Assembly (NCBI RefSeq): GCF_000381745.1
Contig: NZ_KB906969.1
Span: 1 to 64,000 of the forward strand
Reading direction: 5' to 3'
Origin: Psychromonas ossibalaenae ATCC BAA-1528
GTDB taxonomy: Bacteria > Pseudomonadota > Gammaproteobacteria > Enterobacterales > Psychromonadaceae
Length of the DNA stretch: 64,000 nucleotides
In this document: one piece after another, positions 1 to 8,907 of the stretch
How the letters are laid out: every line of letters starts with the position of its first letter
How positions within the stretch are numbered: the first letter of the stretch is position 1
Notes under the pieces: model-generated
Told to the model about the DNA's origin: nothing
What the model saw: the letters and a program-made list of their open reading frames with translations, nothing else
The model's database searches: none
Position numbers and translations under genes: made by a program

Positions 1-90
1 TAACGTTAAAAAACTACGTCTATGTTTACAATCCGTACCGACATAAAAACGATTGTAGAAGCTTCTTAAAACCAGCTAACTCAATTTTAA

Positions 91-116
91 GTCAAGCTAC
101 TTAGCTTGGCTTTTTT
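91..116 (+). terminator. Rho-independent terminator of a gene left of the window
   Basis: An 8-bp stem (91-98 with 103-110, one G-U pair) has a four-base loop and is followed directly by six T on the + strand. No gene end can be assigned with certainty in the first 90 bases, so the terminated gene probably ends at or just before the window edge. Confidence 0.7.
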
Positions 117-200
117 GTATCCATAATTGCCAAATAAAACTACGTTTGTCGGATCACCGCTATAAAAGACCTATGTAAATATTTTTATATAAAAACAAGG

Positions 201-368
201 CTAACGACAGCCTGCTTTGCCCTGCCTGAAACATTGCAATAACGACTCGTTACTTAATGTTTCTGCATTACTGAATTGTGTACTTTCAACAGCATAAGCC
301 GAAGCACTAAAAAGTGACGCAGCCAATAGAGCACTGGCAAATAAACTTATTTATTTACTTATATTCAT
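201..368 (-). pseudogene. Decayed small secreted peptide gene (paralogue of 8617-8811 and 8908-9090)
   Basis: Read on the minus strand, this stretch encodes a signal peptide (hydrophobic run ending SASAYA) and a short mature part ending in LLQCFRQGKAGCR. The reading frame is broken near its start. It has the same GGAGAG ribosome site as the gene at 8908-9090, and aligning the two puts the expected ATG at 362, where this copy has ATA. The fourth codon, TTA in the intact gene, is TAA here, and a second ATG is again ATA. An ATG at 368 gives only MNISK before the stop. The rest of the frame (201-350) is open and well preserved, so the inactivation looks recent. Function is unknown. A recoding event or a sequencing error cannot be excluded, but three separate changes make loss of function more likely. 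Confidence 0.7.
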
Positions 369-573
369 CTCTCCTTTACGGGTTTGTTAATAAGAAAATC
401 TGCATCTGAGAATTAACTCTTTTTATTCCCCGGGCTTACCTAATAAGCGTGATTTCTACACAACTCGATTTTCCTAATACACTGTATAAGACAGATTTAG
501 ATCACAAAAAAATTCACTGTATGAGGATGTTTTTAAAAACACCTTAATAAACAAATATATTTTTCTTCAGCCA

Positions 574-603
574 TAAAAAAAGGTAACCCGAAGGTTACCT
601 TTT
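574..603 (-). terminator. Terminator of the 5'-nucleotidase gene
   Basis: A perfect 11-bp stem (578-588 with 593-603) has loop CGAA. On the minus strand it runs into a stretch of T from 580 down to 574. It lies about 30 bases past the stop codon at 636. Confidence 0.85.
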
Positions 604-635
604 AAGTCTAAAGCTTATTTAAGTATCAATAGTGC

Positions 636-2450
636 TTATTCAGCAGCTGCTGGACAAGCTTTAAGAGACAGACCGCCAGATATATAATCAATATCGCCAT
701 CTACTGGGTTAAAATCAGCAACTAAAATTGACTCTTGTTTTTCGATGAAATCACGCAGTACCAAAGCATCTGCAATTTCTATAGAAGTTGATTCAATAGC
801 CGGGTAACCGTCACCGCCAGCGGCAAGGTATGTTGATAAAGAGAACTTATACTCTTTTGCTGCATCAAAAGCTTCACCACCAATTTCATTAATGGTAACT
901 TCTTGAGCGTCACAATCTACAGATAGCTTAATACCATCTAATTGAGCATACGAGCCAGCACCACCAGTTTTAGTTGCAACCTGGTTAAGGTACGCAATAA
1001 GATCTGTACCAGTCATAGTGGCATAAGCAACCATATTGCCGAATGGCTGTACGGTTAACACGTCACGATAAGTAATATTCCCTTCAGTGATAGAAGCACG
1101 TACACCACCCGAATTCATAATACCAAAATCAGCATTAACTAGTTCATATTTGCTTTGTGCTCTAGCAAGCAGATGACCTAAATTAGTCTGCTCAGAACGA
1201 ACGGTAGCTTTAACACCAATCAGCTCACCATCAGTAGAACCGATAACAACATCTAACAGTTCCTGTCCTTTTTCTTTGTATGAGCGTAATGCTTCCAGCA
1301 CACCAGTGTTTTCTTCAATTGCAGTAGTACCTGGAATAAGTGTTGTATTACCGTCCGCATCTTTATCAGGAGAACCATACTTATTAAGTACCATCAGATT
1401 AACCGGTACTAAGTCATAGCTTGCAAGATGCAGTTCACCATTAAAGTACTCGAAATCAGCACGGCCGACATATTTACCCCATTCATGGGCCTGCATTATG
1501 TAAGTGCCGTTCTGCTGATCTGGTGTACAGTCATCGCCACGATTAAAGTCCGCGTAGTTGTTAGTACCAGGTTCCATACAAACAGGGTCTTGAGAGTGGC
1601 CGCCGATAACAGCCTGCAGATCACCTTTCGTTACAGCACGTGCCAGTGCAACATCACCAGGCGCGTTACTTCCGCTAGTCTCATCGGCATAATGGCCCAT
1701 ATGAGTTGTTGCAAAGATCAGATCCGCTGTTTTAGCAGCTTTAATTTCTGCAATAACTTTTTTGATCTCTACTTTTGGATCCGTGAAATCAAGGCCGCTG
1801 ATATATTCAGCATTACCAATTTTAACTGTATCTTCAGTTGTTAAACCAATAACAGCTACACGCAGACCGTTTACGTCAAATATTTTATAAGGGTCAAAGT
1901 AGCGTTCGCCAGTTGCTTTATCGTAGATATTAGCTGCCAGCATCGGGAAATCAGCCAATTTACGCTGCATTTCCACTACATCTAAGGAATTATCAAACTC
2001 ATGGTTACCAACAGCCATAGCATCATAACCAATTAAGTTCATACCGATAAAGTCCGGCACGGCATCCTGCATATCAGATTCAGGCACACCTGTGTTGATA
2101 TCACCACCAGAAAGCAGCAGTACTTCACCACCTTCAGATTCAACTTCGGCACGAATCTGATCAATCAGTGTCTTACGAGCGGCCATACCATATTCGCCGT
2201 CATCACTCTGCCAGAAACGACCATGGTTATCATTAGTGTGCAACACTGTGAATGTAGTACATGCATCACCGGCTAAGGCACATGTCGATACTTCTGTCGT
2301 TGTAGTTGTAGTTTCCGTTGTTGTTGCAGTTGTCGTTACCGTATCTACCGTTGTTACTGCCGAGGTAGTTACTGTCTCATCATCATTACAGCCTGCTAAA
2401 GCAGCTAGAACAGCAGTTGCGACTAAACCTTTCATTAGCTTGTTTTTCAT
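636..2450 (-). CDS. 5'-nucleotidase/metallophosphoesterase lipoprotein (UshA-like)
   Basis: A probable outer-membrane lipoprotein that removes phosphate from nucleotides outside the cytoplasm. The signal peptide ends in the lipobox LAGC (Cys21, +2 Asn). A Thr-rich linker (about residues 29-55) follows, then a calcineurin-like metallophosphoesterase domain with the metal-binding motifs HTNDNHG, GGDINTG, GNHEFD and GGHSQD. The C-terminal 5'-nucleotidase domain contains NSGGVRASI and a GDGYP segment. ATG at 2450 is chosen because AAGGA lies 9 bases upstream; an in-frame TTG at 2459 would abut that site directly. At about 604 residues it is slightly longer than UshA because of the linker. It is divergent from the exeM-endA pair, which produces its likely substrates. 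The substrate (NMP, UDP-sugar or cyclic nucleotide) cannot be fixed from sequence. Confidence 0.9.
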   Translation of the reverse strand: MKNKLMKGLVATAVLAALAGCNDDETVTTSAVTTVDTVTTTATTTETTTTTTEVSTCALAGDACTTFTVLHTNDNHGRFWQSDDGEYGMAARKTLIDQIRAEVESEGGEVLLLSGGDINTGVPESDMQDAVPDFIGMNLIGYDAMAVGNHEFDNSLDVVEMQRKLADFPMLAANIYDKATGERYFDPYKIFDVNGLRVAVIGLTTEDTVKIGNAEYISGLDFTDPKVEIKKVIAEIKAAKTADLIFATTHMGHYADETSGSNAPGDVALARAVTKGDLQAVIGGHSQDPVCMEPGTNNYADFNRGDDCTPDQQNGTYIMQAHEWGKYVGRADFEYFNGELHLASYDLVPVNLMVLNKYGSPDKDADGNTTLIPGTTAIEENTGVLEALRSYKEKGQELLDVVIGSTDGELIGVKATVRSEQTNLGHLLARAQSKYELVNADFGIMNSGGVRASITEGNITYRDVLTVQPFGNMVAYATMTGTDLIAYLNQVATKTGGAGSYAQLDGIKLSVDCDAQEVTINEIGGEAFDAAKEYKFSLSTYLAAGGDGYPAIESTSIEIADALVLRDFIEKQESILVADFNPVDGDIDYISGGLSLKACPAAAE

Positions 2451-3262
2451 TTCAATCAATCCTTAGATTATCTTCACTAGTTATTTTCATATGTTCCACT
2501 CAAGAACAAAAGAACGCCATTTACAGACATCCTAACAAAGAATAATCGCAAGATATGTCAGTTTTATGAATAAACGTGAGCTGCGCATCTATTTTTTTTT
2601 ACAGCAGTCGCTAAGCCTATATAAAATATAAAAATGTTTTTATTCGTATGTGTTACTGATAAAAATTTGTGAACAAAGCGTTCGTAAAACATGTAATATC
2701 ATTGCAGCAAACAATAACTAGATTGTCATTTTGACAGTGCCAGCACTACCCCAGAAAGTCATCAATAAAAACAAATCAAATTAACAACAAAAACACAAGT
2801 GACTGATAAAGAACGGTTTAAATTAAATTTCGGGTCTAGTTCACATTCCTTGAAAGAGAATTTAAAAGCCCTACCTGGATCACAATAATTTATTGTAACA
2901 AAGTGTAATGTTCCATCCCTCGAAAATATACAGCAGTCTATTTTTGAAGAAAGATCGATGAAACATTGATAAATAGATGCCTTATAAAATTCTATTTTAG
3001 AATGTTTTTTCAATACAGCTGTTCAATAAATAGTGTGAAAAATACAATCACTACTAAGTTTCGGCAAATAAAAACTGTGTGAGCATATGTTTATCCGTAA
3101 CACATATGATAAAACTAACTACGTTAATAAAAATGTATTGAATAGATAGAAACAGGTTCATCAATCACCTAAAAATTTTTTATTAATCATGCACTATTAC
3201 TAATCAGTAACTGCAGTGAAGCCCTGTTACTAATGGGCTGGTTTTATATATAAGGACATAAA
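2451..3262. other. 812-bp divergent intergenic region
   Basis: This AT-rich spacer separates the divergent 5'-nucleotidase and exeM genes, so both promoters must lie here. A weak open frame at 2762-3013 (minus) starts with TTG, lacks a ribosome site and resembles nothing known to me, so it is not called. A short inverted repeat at 3219-3239 (AGCCC...GGGCT) lies just ahead of the exeM ribosome site AAGGA. No RNA gene was recognised. Confidence 0.5.
2724..2736. promoter_or_regulatory. Possible operator palindrome TGTCATTTTGACA
   Basis: A perfect 13-base inverted repeat (TGTCA, three bases, TGACA) lies in the spacer between two divergent secreted-enzyme genes. It is not arranged as the direct repeats of a Pho box. 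The binding protein is unknown and the site could be chance. Confidence 0.25.
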
Positions 3263-6200
3263 ATGAAAAAGAACTTTCTAGCTCTATCAATTGGTGCAGC
3301 ACTATCATTCGGTGCTCAGGCTGACATTCTCATCTCTGAATACGTTGAAGGCGGCGGTTACAATAAAGCCATTGAAATTGCTAACACAGGATCCGAAGCT
3401 GTCACATTAACAGGTTACGAGCTGGCTAAATCAACCAATGGTAACGGCGAGTGGGGCACTAAAATGGCACTTGACGGCATTACTATTGAAGCTAATAGTG
3501 TCTATGTGATCATGACTTCCGACTCAAGAGTAAGTGATGATATTAAGGCTGTTGCAGATACGAGTAATGATGTTGTCGGGCATAACGGTGATGATCCGAT
3601 GGCTCTGCTGAAAGACGGTGCTGTGCATGATCTGTTTGGTGAAATGGGTGATGTTGATTTCGCTAAAGACAAAACTTTTGTCCGTCGCGTTTATACACCG
3701 TCTGCAGTTTACAATAAAGCAATGTGGGAAGAATTTGCAAAAGACAATATTGATAACCTAGGTAAATTAGATGCAGGTCAGGAACTGCCTGAACCGGTTG
3801 TTGGAGAACCAGCAACGATTATGGCGCTGCAGGGTGACTCATGGGAGTCGCCTAAAACAGACGTAGCTAACGGCAAATATGTATCAGATGAGACCTTCAT
3901 CGTTGAAGGTATTGTTACTACGCTTGATTATGCCGGCGGTTTCTTTATTCAAGATGAAGCAGGTGACGATAACCCTCTAACATCCGACGGTATCTTTGTT
4001 ATCGGTTCAACTACCGGCCTGAGCGTTGGTGATAAAGTTGCAGTAACGGGTAAAATCAAAGAAGACTACGGCTGGACTAAATTAGATTCAACACTGGTAG
4101 AAGGGATCAGCACAGGCAACAGCATAGCGGCAACCCCTCTGCGTACCCTTGAAACAGACGAAGATTTTGATTTCACGTTAGAGCGCCATGAAGGCATGTT
4201 AGTTGCGTTTGATAAAGCTGCTGATATGCGTATTACTCGTTCATTTAGTTACGATTATGCAGGAAGCCGTAATAACATGGTGGTTGCTAATGAACGTATT
4301 AACATGCACCCTAACCAGTTAAATGCACCGGCGGCTCATGAAGGTGAACTAGACAGTGCCGCTGAAATACAAACAGACTGCAACCAGGACAAACGTGTTG
4401 TTGTTGAATCATTTGCTAAAGCTGCTAATGGTGTCGTGCCGTGGTATCCTGATTTTGGTAAAGAAAGTGCTGAGCAGAATGGCAGTACCGATGATTACCT
4501 GCGCATCGGTGACATCATTGACGGCCTAGAAGGGGTACTAACCTATTCTTATAATGACTACCGTTTCTATGTAACTAACGAAGCAACTAAAGAAACCTTT
4601 GTCCGTGAAGGTACTGACCGTACAGCGGCTCCTGTTCTTAAAGAAGGTGACCTACGTGTTGCGACCTTTAACGTACTGAACTACTTCAACTCTCCATTCG
4701 GCGGTGATGCAAATCCAACAGGTCAAAACCGCGGCGCAACAACTGCAGAAGACTTTGAAAAACAGGCAACTAAAATTGTAAGTGCGATGCTGGCAATTGA
4801 TGCTGATATCCTGGGCTTAATGGAAATTGAAAATAACGGTTTTGGTGACAACTCAGCTGTTGTAGATCTGGTTAAACGTCTTAACGCAGAACTTGATGCT
4901 GCAAACCAGTATTCAATTACTGAGCCACAAGCTGAAGAACTGACAGAAGGCTTTATCGGTACAGATGCGATTACTACCCAAGTGATTTTTAAAGCATCAA
5001 AAGTAGGCCTTGATACAGTACGTATTATTGAGATGCCGGAGCAGCATGCACCTGAAATCACCATCGAAATCGGCGGCAAAGATAAAACAGAAAGCGGTGA
5101 TAACTACATGCGTAATGCAATTACGCCGACCTTCTCTATTGCCGGTTCAGATGAAAAGCTAACTATTTCAGTTAACCACTTTAAATCAAAAGGTTCAGCT
5201 TGTTGGGAAGATTACGCTCTGCAGGCCGGCGGTGATCCGGATAAACAGGGACAGTGTGAAAACTTCCGTGTTTCAGCAGCTTACCAGTTAGGCAAAGTAA
5301 TGGCTGAGATTGAAGGTCATAAACTGATTGTGGGGGATTTAAACGCTTACGCTAATGAAGATCCTATTATGGTGTTAACTAACCGTGATAACGCACCGGA
5401 AGATTACGTATTGAAAGCTGCTCGTAATACGTCTGTTGGTGGTGTGGAGCTTCATGGAGATGACGGTGCAGTCATTACTGAATCTTACGGTTATGCCAAT
5501 GTAATCCGAGATATGCACCCTGAATCTCATAGTTACTCTTACAATGATGAAGTGGGTACGCTGGATTACATCTTAGCTTCTGCATCACTTAAGGATAAGA
5601 TTGTTGACAGCATGGACTGGAATATCAATTCATCGGAAACAACTTTATTTGAGTATCCGTCAAAATACACAGGTGACCTGCCTAAATATGATGATGCCTA
5701 CAGCTCATCGGACCACGATCCGGCAATTGTTATCCTGAACTTTGATGACTCAGTTGACCCAGTTGACCCAGTTGACCCAGTTGACCCGGTTGATCCGGTT
5801 GTAACACCTGAATTACCTGAAGAAATTGAACTGCCGGCTGAAGTAAAAGAAATACCGACTGCAGTCGTACAGGATGATGAATTCAAGGTAGCATTCAACC
5901 TGATTGAAGCCAATAAGGCGGCGCAAGCGGCTGGTAATGAAGCACTTGTTGTTGGTGATGTCGCAACATTAATCATCACTGACGGTACTGAGCAGATAGC
6001 AGTAAAAATGTCCAAAACTGTGAAAGAAGTACTAGATGCTGAAGACTTTACAGCGGGTTATGTTGAGTTTGAAGTTCCAGCTTTAGACGCCGGTGATTAC
6101 ACAATGACAAAAGTTATTCAGGATGCTGAAGGTACTCAGAAATTTGCCTCAGAAGCCGTATCTTTTTCTGCTGCTGCCAAGGCAGTTCCAGTTGAAACTG

Positions 6201-6355
6201 CAACAACAACAGCAACAACAGATACAGATACAGATACAGATACAGCAACTACTGTAACAACAACTACAACGGACAAAGAGGGTGGTTCAACGGGATTATT
6301 CAGCCTGATTGCTCTACTTGGACTTGGTTTCCTTCGCCGCAGAACAGCGAAATAA
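3263..6355 (+). CDS. exeM: ExeM/NucH-family extracellular nuclease with GlyGly-CTERM tail
   Basis: A secreted DNase of the ExeM/NucH type. Domains in order are: signal peptide (1-20, ending AQA); a lamin-tail domain (about 21-130; LISEYVEGGGYNKAIEI); an OB-fold-like segment (about 190-300); and an endonuclease/exonuclease/phosphatase domain (about 460-825) starting LRVATFNVLNYF and ending in the catalytic SDHDP motif near residue 815. Five VDP repeats (about 831-846) and a further beta domain follow. The C-terminus has a Thr/Asp-rich stretch, Gly-Gly near residue 1006, a hydrophobic segment and RRR. That tripartite end is the GlyGly-CTERM signal recognised by rhombosortase, so the protein is probably cleaved there and released or held at the surface. 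Start: ATG with AAGGA upstream. It is followed 60 bases on by endonuclease I. Confidence 0.92.
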   Translation: MKKNFLALSIGAALSFGAQADILISEYVEGGGYNKAIEIANTGSEAVTLTGYELAKSTNGNGEWGTKMALDGITIEANSVYVIMTSDSRVSDDIKAVADTSNDVVGHNGDDPMALLKDGAVHDLFGEMGDVDFAKDKTFVRRVYTPSAVYNKAMWEEFAKDNIDNLGKLDAGQELPEPVVGEPATIMALQGDSWESPKTDVANGKYVSDETFIVEGIVTTLDYAGGFFIQDEAGDDNPLTSDGIFVIGSTTGLSVGDKVAVTGKIKEDYGWTKLDSTLVEGISTGNSIAATPLRTLETDEDFDFTLERHEGMLVAFDKAADMRITRSFSYDYAGSRNNMVVANERINMHPNQLNAPAAHEGELDSAAEIQTDCNQDKRVVVESFAKAANGVVPWYPDFGKESAEQNGSTDDYLRIGDIIDGLEGVLTYSYNDYRFYVTNEATKETFVREGTDRTAAPVLKEGDLRVATFNVLNYFNSPFGGDANPTGQNRGATTAEDFEKQATKIVSAMLAIDADILGLMEIENNGFGDNSAVVDLVKRLNAELDAANQYSITEPQAEELTEGFIGTDAITTQVIFKASKVGLDTVRIIEMPEQHAPEITIEIGGKDKTESGDNYMRNAITPTFSIAGSDEKLTISVNHFKSKGSACWEDYALQAGGDPDKQGQCENFRVSAAYQLGKVMAEIEGHKLIVGDLNAYANEDPIMVLTNRDNAPEDYVLKAARNTSVGGVELHGDDGAVITESYGYANVIRDMHPESHSYSYNDEVGTLDYILASASLKDKIVDSMDWNINSSETTLFEYPSKYTGDLPKYDDAYSSSDHDPAIVILNFDDSVDPVDPVDPVDPVDPVVTPELPEEIELPAEVKEIPTAVVQDDEFKVAFNLIEANKAAQAAGNEALVVGDVATLIITDGTEQIAVKMSKTVKEVLDAEDFTAGYVEFEVPALDAGDYTMTKVIQDAEGTQKFASEAVSFSAAAKAVPVETATTTATTDTDTDTDTATTVTTTTTDKEGGSTGLFSLIALLGLGFLRRRTAK

Positions 6356-6377
6356 TCATTACCTGATTTAATTATAA

Positions 6378-6401
6378 GGGGGCTGAACAGCCTCCTTTTT
6401 T
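6378..6401 (+). terminator. Terminator/attenuator between exeM and endA
   Basis: A 7-bp stem (6378-6384 with 6389-6395, one G-U pair) with loop GAAC is followed by six T. It lies wholly within the short exeM-endA spacer, so endA is either read at a reduced level by read-through or has a promoter inside exeM. Confidence 0.75.
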
Positions 6402-6415
6402 ATGGAAGAAAAGAA

Positions 6416-7291
6416 ATGAAAAAAACAATTATCGCACTGCTGGCAGTGACCTCTTTTGGTGCGCAGGCTGCTAATATTCAAGCTCATGATCCGCATGTCG
6501 TTGCGCCGTTTTCAGTACTATGTAAAAAAGTAGAGCCGGTTGACCCGACGGACCCAACAGATCCTAATGACTATTATGCGGGAACTGAAAATCTGCAGGG
6601 TGCTGAACTTAAAGCCAAACTGAATCAGATTATCTCAACGGGTGTAACCAAACTGCCCTACTCTTCATCTGAATTCGATGTCTGGGATGCTCTGGCCGTG
6701 ACCGATCAGGATCCGGATAACGAGAATAATGTTATTTTAATGTACACAGGACGTTCACAGTTAATAACCTTTTCATCCAGCGGCAATAATGATCCGGATG
6801 CATGGAACCGTGAGCATACTTATCCGAAATCCAACGGCGGATTTAATGATAAAAGTGCATCAGGCTACACAGATATTCACCATCTTCGCCCGACCGATGC
6901 ATCAATCAATAATGAGCGCGGCAACCTGGAGTTTGATAACGGCGGCTCAGCAACCAGCGAATCGCCAGATGCCGGTAATAAAAAGACCAGCACCACATTT
7001 GAACCGCGTGATGCTGTAAAAGGTGATGTGGCACGCATGATGTTCTATATGGCAACACGTTATGAAGGACATGATCTGAAAACCCCGGATCTAGAACTGG
7101 TCAGCAGTGTGACTGATAACAGCACCGCAATGGGTAATGTCTGTACCCTGCTCGACTGGAACATACAGGATCCGGTTGATACATTCGAATCAGATCGTAA
7201 TGATAAGATCCAAAAAATCCAGGGCAACCGTAACCCGTATGTTGACAACCCTCAGTGGGCAAATGAAATTTTTGCTAAAGATTGTCAGTAA
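6416..7291 (+). CDS. endA: Secreted endonuclease I
   Basis: A non-specific periplasmic or extracellular DNase of the endonuclease I (EndA/Dns/NucM) family. A signal peptide (1-18, ending AQA) is followed by a short Pro/Asp linker (VEPVDPTDPTDPND). The His-Me finger nuclease domain has NREHTYPKS (about 131-139) and DIHHLRP (about 153-159, with the paired His). The family C-terminus has RNPYVDNPQWANEIF. The length of 291 is slightly above the usual 230-270 because of the linker. The linker resembles the VDP repeat of the preceding nuclease, which suggests that both are exported by the same route or share a common domestication history. Start: ATG with GGAAG upstream. The spacer to exeM holds a terminator-like hairpin. 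Confidence 0.93.
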   Translation: MKKTIIALLAVTSFGAQAANIQAHDPHVVAPFSVLCKKVEPVDPTDPTDPNDYYAGTENLQGAELKAKLNQIISTGVTKLPYSSSEFDVWDALAVTDQDPDNENNVILMYTGRSQLITFSSSGNNDPDAWNREHTYPKSNGGFNDKSASGYTDIHHLRPTDASINNERGNLEFDNGGSATSESPDAGNKKTSTTFEPRDAVKGDVARMMFYMATRYEGHDLKTPDLELVSSVTDNSTAMGNVCTLLDWNIQDPVDTFESDRNDKIQKIQGNRNPYVDNPQWANEIFAKDCQ

Positions 7292-7323
7292 CAGTAATAA
7301 AAAACTATCAATAAAAACCACAG

Positions 7324-7355
7324 ATAACAGCCTTTTTAATCAAAGAGGCTGTTAT
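7324..7355. repeat. Perfect 10-bp inverted repeat after endA
   Basis: ATAACAGCCT (7324-7333) and its exact complement (7346-7355) flank a 12-base loop 30 bases after the endA stop. No T-run follows on either strand, so it may act as an mRNA-stabilising stem or a weak terminator rather than a classical one. Confidence 0.5.
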
Positions 7356-7504
7356 ATCCCCCCCGGCCAGCATATTAAGTTTTACTGCCAGCATCTTCAA
7401 AACATCATGAGGTGATGGAAAGTTCAGTATAATTAATGTTTAATAGTATGAGCAAAAAGTAGTTCGCCTTTAATCTTTTCTAATTATTCGATGAGTAACA
7501 TTAC

Positions 7505-8485
7505 ATGTCTCAAATTAATACTAGCTTTAACGAACTCACCACTAACGATCAGGATCTGCTTACTGAAATTGCGGTTTTATATTATCAGGAAGGAGCAACT
7601 CAGGAAGAGATCTCAAAAAAGTTTTCTATTTCTCGTGTTAAAATCGGCCGTCTTCTACGCAGAGCAAGAGAAGAAGGCATTGTTGAAATTAATGTCAGGT
7701 ACCATCCAGTATACAGCGCACAGCTTGAACGCCGCTTAGTTGATAAGTTTAAGTTAAAACGTGCTCTGATCGCACTGGACCAGACAGATGTTAATGAGCA
7801 GCGTAAACAAGTCGCAATACTGGTATCAGGATTTCTCGCTAATAACCTTACCGAAAACAGTACCGTGGCCGTGGGTAAAGGCAGAAATGTCGCAGCCGTT
7901 GCCGATCATGCCGGTATAGTTACCCAACGCAACGCCCGCTTTGTCTGCGCACTTGGCGGTACACACCGCAGCGGAGACAGCACAAATGCGGACCATATCT
8001 GCCGACGCCTGGCAAAAAAATTCGGTGGTACAAGTGAAACATTATATGCCCCTGCATATGTTGATAATCCGGAAGTACGACAAACTTTTTTTGAACATGC
8101 TACCGTTGCAGAAACCTTAAATCAGGCAAGAATTGCAGAGTTTGCTCTGGTTGGTGTAGGTGATATGAATGAAAACAGTCACATGGTACAACTCGGCTGG
8201 TTTACTCCGCAGGAATTTGTGGAAGCCCGTATCAATCAAGGGGTTGTCGGCGATATAGGCGGTTTTGATTTCTTTAAACTCAACGGTGAAAATGCCAATA
8301 CAACCTTAAGAAGTCGTGTTATTGGTTTAGGCACAGACGATCTGCAGCGCATTCCAAATGTTATCGCAATTGCGACAGAAGATAGAAAAGTATTAGCTAT
8401 GCTTGGCGCCCTGCGCACCGGCAGTATTGATATACTTGCCACCAGCGCCAGCTGTGCAATGGCATTGCTGAGCATGGATGATTAG
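7505..8485 (+). CDS. SorC-family transcriptional regulator
   Basis: A DNA-binding regulator with an N-terminal helix-turn-helix (about 20-62; ATQEEISKKFSISRVKIGRL) and a C-terminal SorC/DeoR-type sugar-phosphate-binding domain (about 70-320; CALGGTHRSGDS, LVGVGDMNE, IATEDRKVLAMLGALRTG). The full length of 326 is typical. Family members sense phosphorylated sugars; Bacillus DeoR, which senses deoxyribose-5-phosphate, belongs to it. No sugar operon is attached. The nearest genes are the secreted nucleases, so control of DNA-derived nutrient use is a reasonable inference but is not shown by the sequence. An overlapping ATG in another frame at 7491 is a shadow. Confidence 0.88.
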   Translation: MSQINTSFNELTTNDQDLLTEIAVLYYQEGATQEEISKKFSISRVKIGRLLRRAREEGIVEINVRYHPVYSAQLERRLVDKFKLKRALIALDQTDVNEQRKQVAILVSGFLANNLTENSTVAVGKGRNVAAVADHAGIVTQRNARFVCALGGTHRSGDSTNADHICRRLAKKFGGTSETLYAPAYVDNPEVRQTFFEHATVAETLNQARIAEFALVGVGDMNENSHMVQLGWFTPQEFVEARINQGVVGDIGGFDFFKLNGENANTTLRSRVIGLGTDDLQRIPNVIAIATEDRKVLAMLGALRTGSIDILATSASCAMALLSMDD

Positions 8486-8536
8486 TCTTTATTAGTCACA
8501 ACATTTGCCTGTTGAAATAATTGCAAGTAATAGAAT

Positions 8537-8567
8537 ATAAAAAGCCAATCCATATAAGAATTGGCTT
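8537..8567 (-). terminator. Terminator of the small secreted peptide gene at 8617
   Basis: An 8-bp perfect stem (8542-8549 with 8560-8567) runs into a T-run on the minus strand (A-run 8539-8543 on +). The position just past the stop at 8617 fits that gene. On the + strand there is no T-run for the SorC gene. Confidence 0.7.
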
Positions 8568-8616
8568 AACAAAGCATCATTGCCGTTCGATAAGGCAAAT
8601 AGTCCTTATGGTCGTA

Positions 8617-8811
8617 TTACATGCTGCTGCCGCCGCGTCCGCTTTGCAGACATTTTATTAATTCAGGGCCATTTGCCTGATCAACATGTCTGCACGAACC
8701 ATATAACATTTGTTCGCTGCTAAATTGATTACTTTGCAGCGCGCTTACGGGAGCCACAAAAAGTGAAACACTCATTAACACAGCTGCAAATAAAGCAGTT
8801 ATTTTTTTCAT
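8617..8811 (-). CDS. Small secreted peptide, two cysteines
   Basis: A 64-residue protein of unknown function. It has a clear signal peptide (KK at the N-terminus, hydrophobic core, cleavage near PVSA-LQ), leaving a mature peptide of about 40 residues with two Cys (YGSC and LIKC) and a Gly/Ser-rich end. The ribosome site GGAGAG lies 6 bases before the ATG. Its neighbour at 8908-9090 and the broken copy at 201-368 share the layout: the same ribosome site, an exported peptide, and a C-terminal Cys motif followed by basic residues and Gly. The pair at 8617-9090 runs in the same direction with a terminator after the second gene. The two Cys could form one disulfide. Nothing in the sequence identifies it as a bacteriocin or pheromone. 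Confidence 0.7.
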   Translation of the reverse strand: MKKITALFAAVLMSVSLFVAPVSALQSNQFSSEQMLYGSCRHVDQANGPELIKCLQSGRGGSSM

Positions 8812-8907
8812 AGCAATCTCTCCTGTAAAATTGCATCGGCAGTTAAAAGTTCTGCGCCAGCTATGCGGCTTTAAAAATGCAAAGCTTAAACTGCCTGAGA
8901 CAGGATC

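Noticed and set aside
3-104. Open frame at the left edge that could be the end of a gene
   Set aside because: The terminator hairpin at 91-116 would lie inside it, and the product looks like no known protein.
2236-2466. Val-rich frame opposite the Thr-rich nucleotidase linker
   Set aside because: A mirror of the ACN-repeat linker on the other strand.
2762-3013. 83-codon frame on the minus strand
   Set aside because: TTG start, no ribosome site, no recognisable features and odd composition; not enough to call a gene.
2700-3262. Pho box ahead of the secreted nuclease and nucleotidase
   Set aside because: The TGTCA elements form an inverted, not a direct 11-base-spaced, repeat.
7491-7739. Alternative frame overlapping the SorC gene start
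   Set aside because: Shadow frame; the SorC frame has clear family motifs.
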